Assembly: GCF_002093745.1 (NCBI RefSeq)
Contig: NZ_MTSB01000010.1
Location: 124,001 to 188,000 of the forward strand
Direction of reading: 5' to 3'
Length of the DNA stretch: 64,000 nt
DNA from: Pseudomonas graminis
GTDB lineage: Bacteria; Pseudomonadota; Gammaproteobacteria; Pseudomonadales; Pseudomonadaceae
Shown here: positions 63,885 to 64,000 of the stretch, piece after piece
Layout: the number at the start of each line of letters is the position of its first letter
Position numbering within the stretch: position 1 is the first letter of the stretch
The notes under the pieces: generated by a model
The model's input: the letters and a program-made list of their open reading frames with translations, nothing else
Databases searched by the model: none
Told to the model about the DNA's origin: nothing
Made by a program: the position numbers and the translations under genes

Positions 63885-64000
63885 GGGCACGCGCGTTGTG
63901 TCTGTTGTTATTACCGTTTGTGGCACCCGGTGTTGCATCCGCCCAAGGCATCAGCCTGCCTCAGGCACTGGAAGCCGCATTTGCTCGCAACCAGGAGCTT
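63881..64000 (+). CDS. Outer-membrane efflux protein (TolC/CzcC-type), 5' part
   Basis: The first 40 codons begin MRARALCLLLLPFVAPGVAS, a signal peptide, followed by QGISLPQALEAAFARNQEL, the start of an outer-membrane efflux domain (ALEAAFARN is the usual helix). The window end cuts it. It is divergent from the metal two-component system, so a CzcCBA- or Cus-like RND efflux operon probably continues beyond the window. Confidence 0.75.
   Translation, partial: MRARALCLLLLPFVAPGVASAQGISLPQALEAAFARNQEL

Overview
The window reads as chromosomal DNA of a fluorescent Pseudomonas, most likely of the P. syringae group. Support comes from protein sequences and gene orders typical of the genus (rpoH-ftsX-ftsE-ftsY, coaD-fdx1-mutM, epd-pgk-fba, dipA-msrA-rlmJ, and gbcA/gbcB with the dgc genes), from GC-rich codon use, and from Pseudomonas-type REP elements and GACGCAGAGCGTC-type intergenic repeats. 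The species is an inference. No rRNA, tRNA, CRISPR array, insertion sequence or intact prophage was seen.

Layout. 0-4 kb: end of a phosphorylcholine-phosphatase-like gene, thiS-thiG-trmB, a DUF423 membrane protein and mtgA. 3.9-8.1 kb: rpoH with a candidate AlgU promoter, then ftsY-ftsE-ftsX. 8.3-11.8 kb: an M16 peptidase pair with rsmD. 12-22 kb: housekeeping genes (YheT-type hydrolase, sulfurtransferase, TetR regulator, coaD, ferredoxin, mutM, HDOD protein, PfpI protein, rlmI, TraX-like protein, ltaE). 22.3-26.5 kb: a TldD/PmbA-family pair and an MFS exporter. 26.7-31.5 kb: a DipA-like c-di-GMP phosphodiesterase gene broken by one extra T, msrA with a 243-bp tandem duplication of its tail, and rlmJ. 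31.6-33.3 kb: an accessory patch with a C4-like antisense RNA leader before a DUF3077/DUF6124 gene and several tiny genes. 33.4-47.2 kb: glycine betaine to sarcosine catabolism (gbcB, gbcA, etfB, etfA, dgcB, dgcA, a DUF5943 gene, a dipeptidase), with a lower-GC chitinase gene and a DnaA-box array in the middle. 47.4-49.3 kb: two small genes and a REP array. 49.3-55.8 kb: central carbon genes fba, pgk, epd and tkt, with three tiny lipoprotein-like genes. 56-58.3 kb: an ArsR-methyltransferase regulator with metK. 58.3-61.5 kb: a tandem repeat, ligB and small genes. 61.5-64 kb: a metal-type two-component system divergent from an outer-membrane efflux gene cut by the window end.

How the genes work together. 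The betaine block forms a pathway: GbcA/GbcB remove the first methyl group of glycine betaine, DgcA/DgcB demethylate dimethylglycine, and EtfA/EtfB probably carry the electrons. The phosphatase at the left edge could supply choline upstream of it. fba, pgk, epd and tkt serve triose, pentose and pyridoxal phosphate metabolism. The ArsR-methyltransferase gene with its 11-bp-arm palindrome probably couples SAM-cycle status to metK.

The most unusual signals are: (1) seven exact TTATCCACA boxes in 2.1 kb over the 3' flank of the chitinase gene and etfB/etfA, including a 35-bp inverted-box element repeated three times with identical geometry; (2) a leader RNA whose two internal segments can pair either with its own 5' part or with the ribosome-binding region of the downstream small gene, as in phage C4 antisense RNAs; (3) the frameshifted dipA; and (4) the msrA tail duplication, in which the coding parts have diverged while the non-coding parts are identical.
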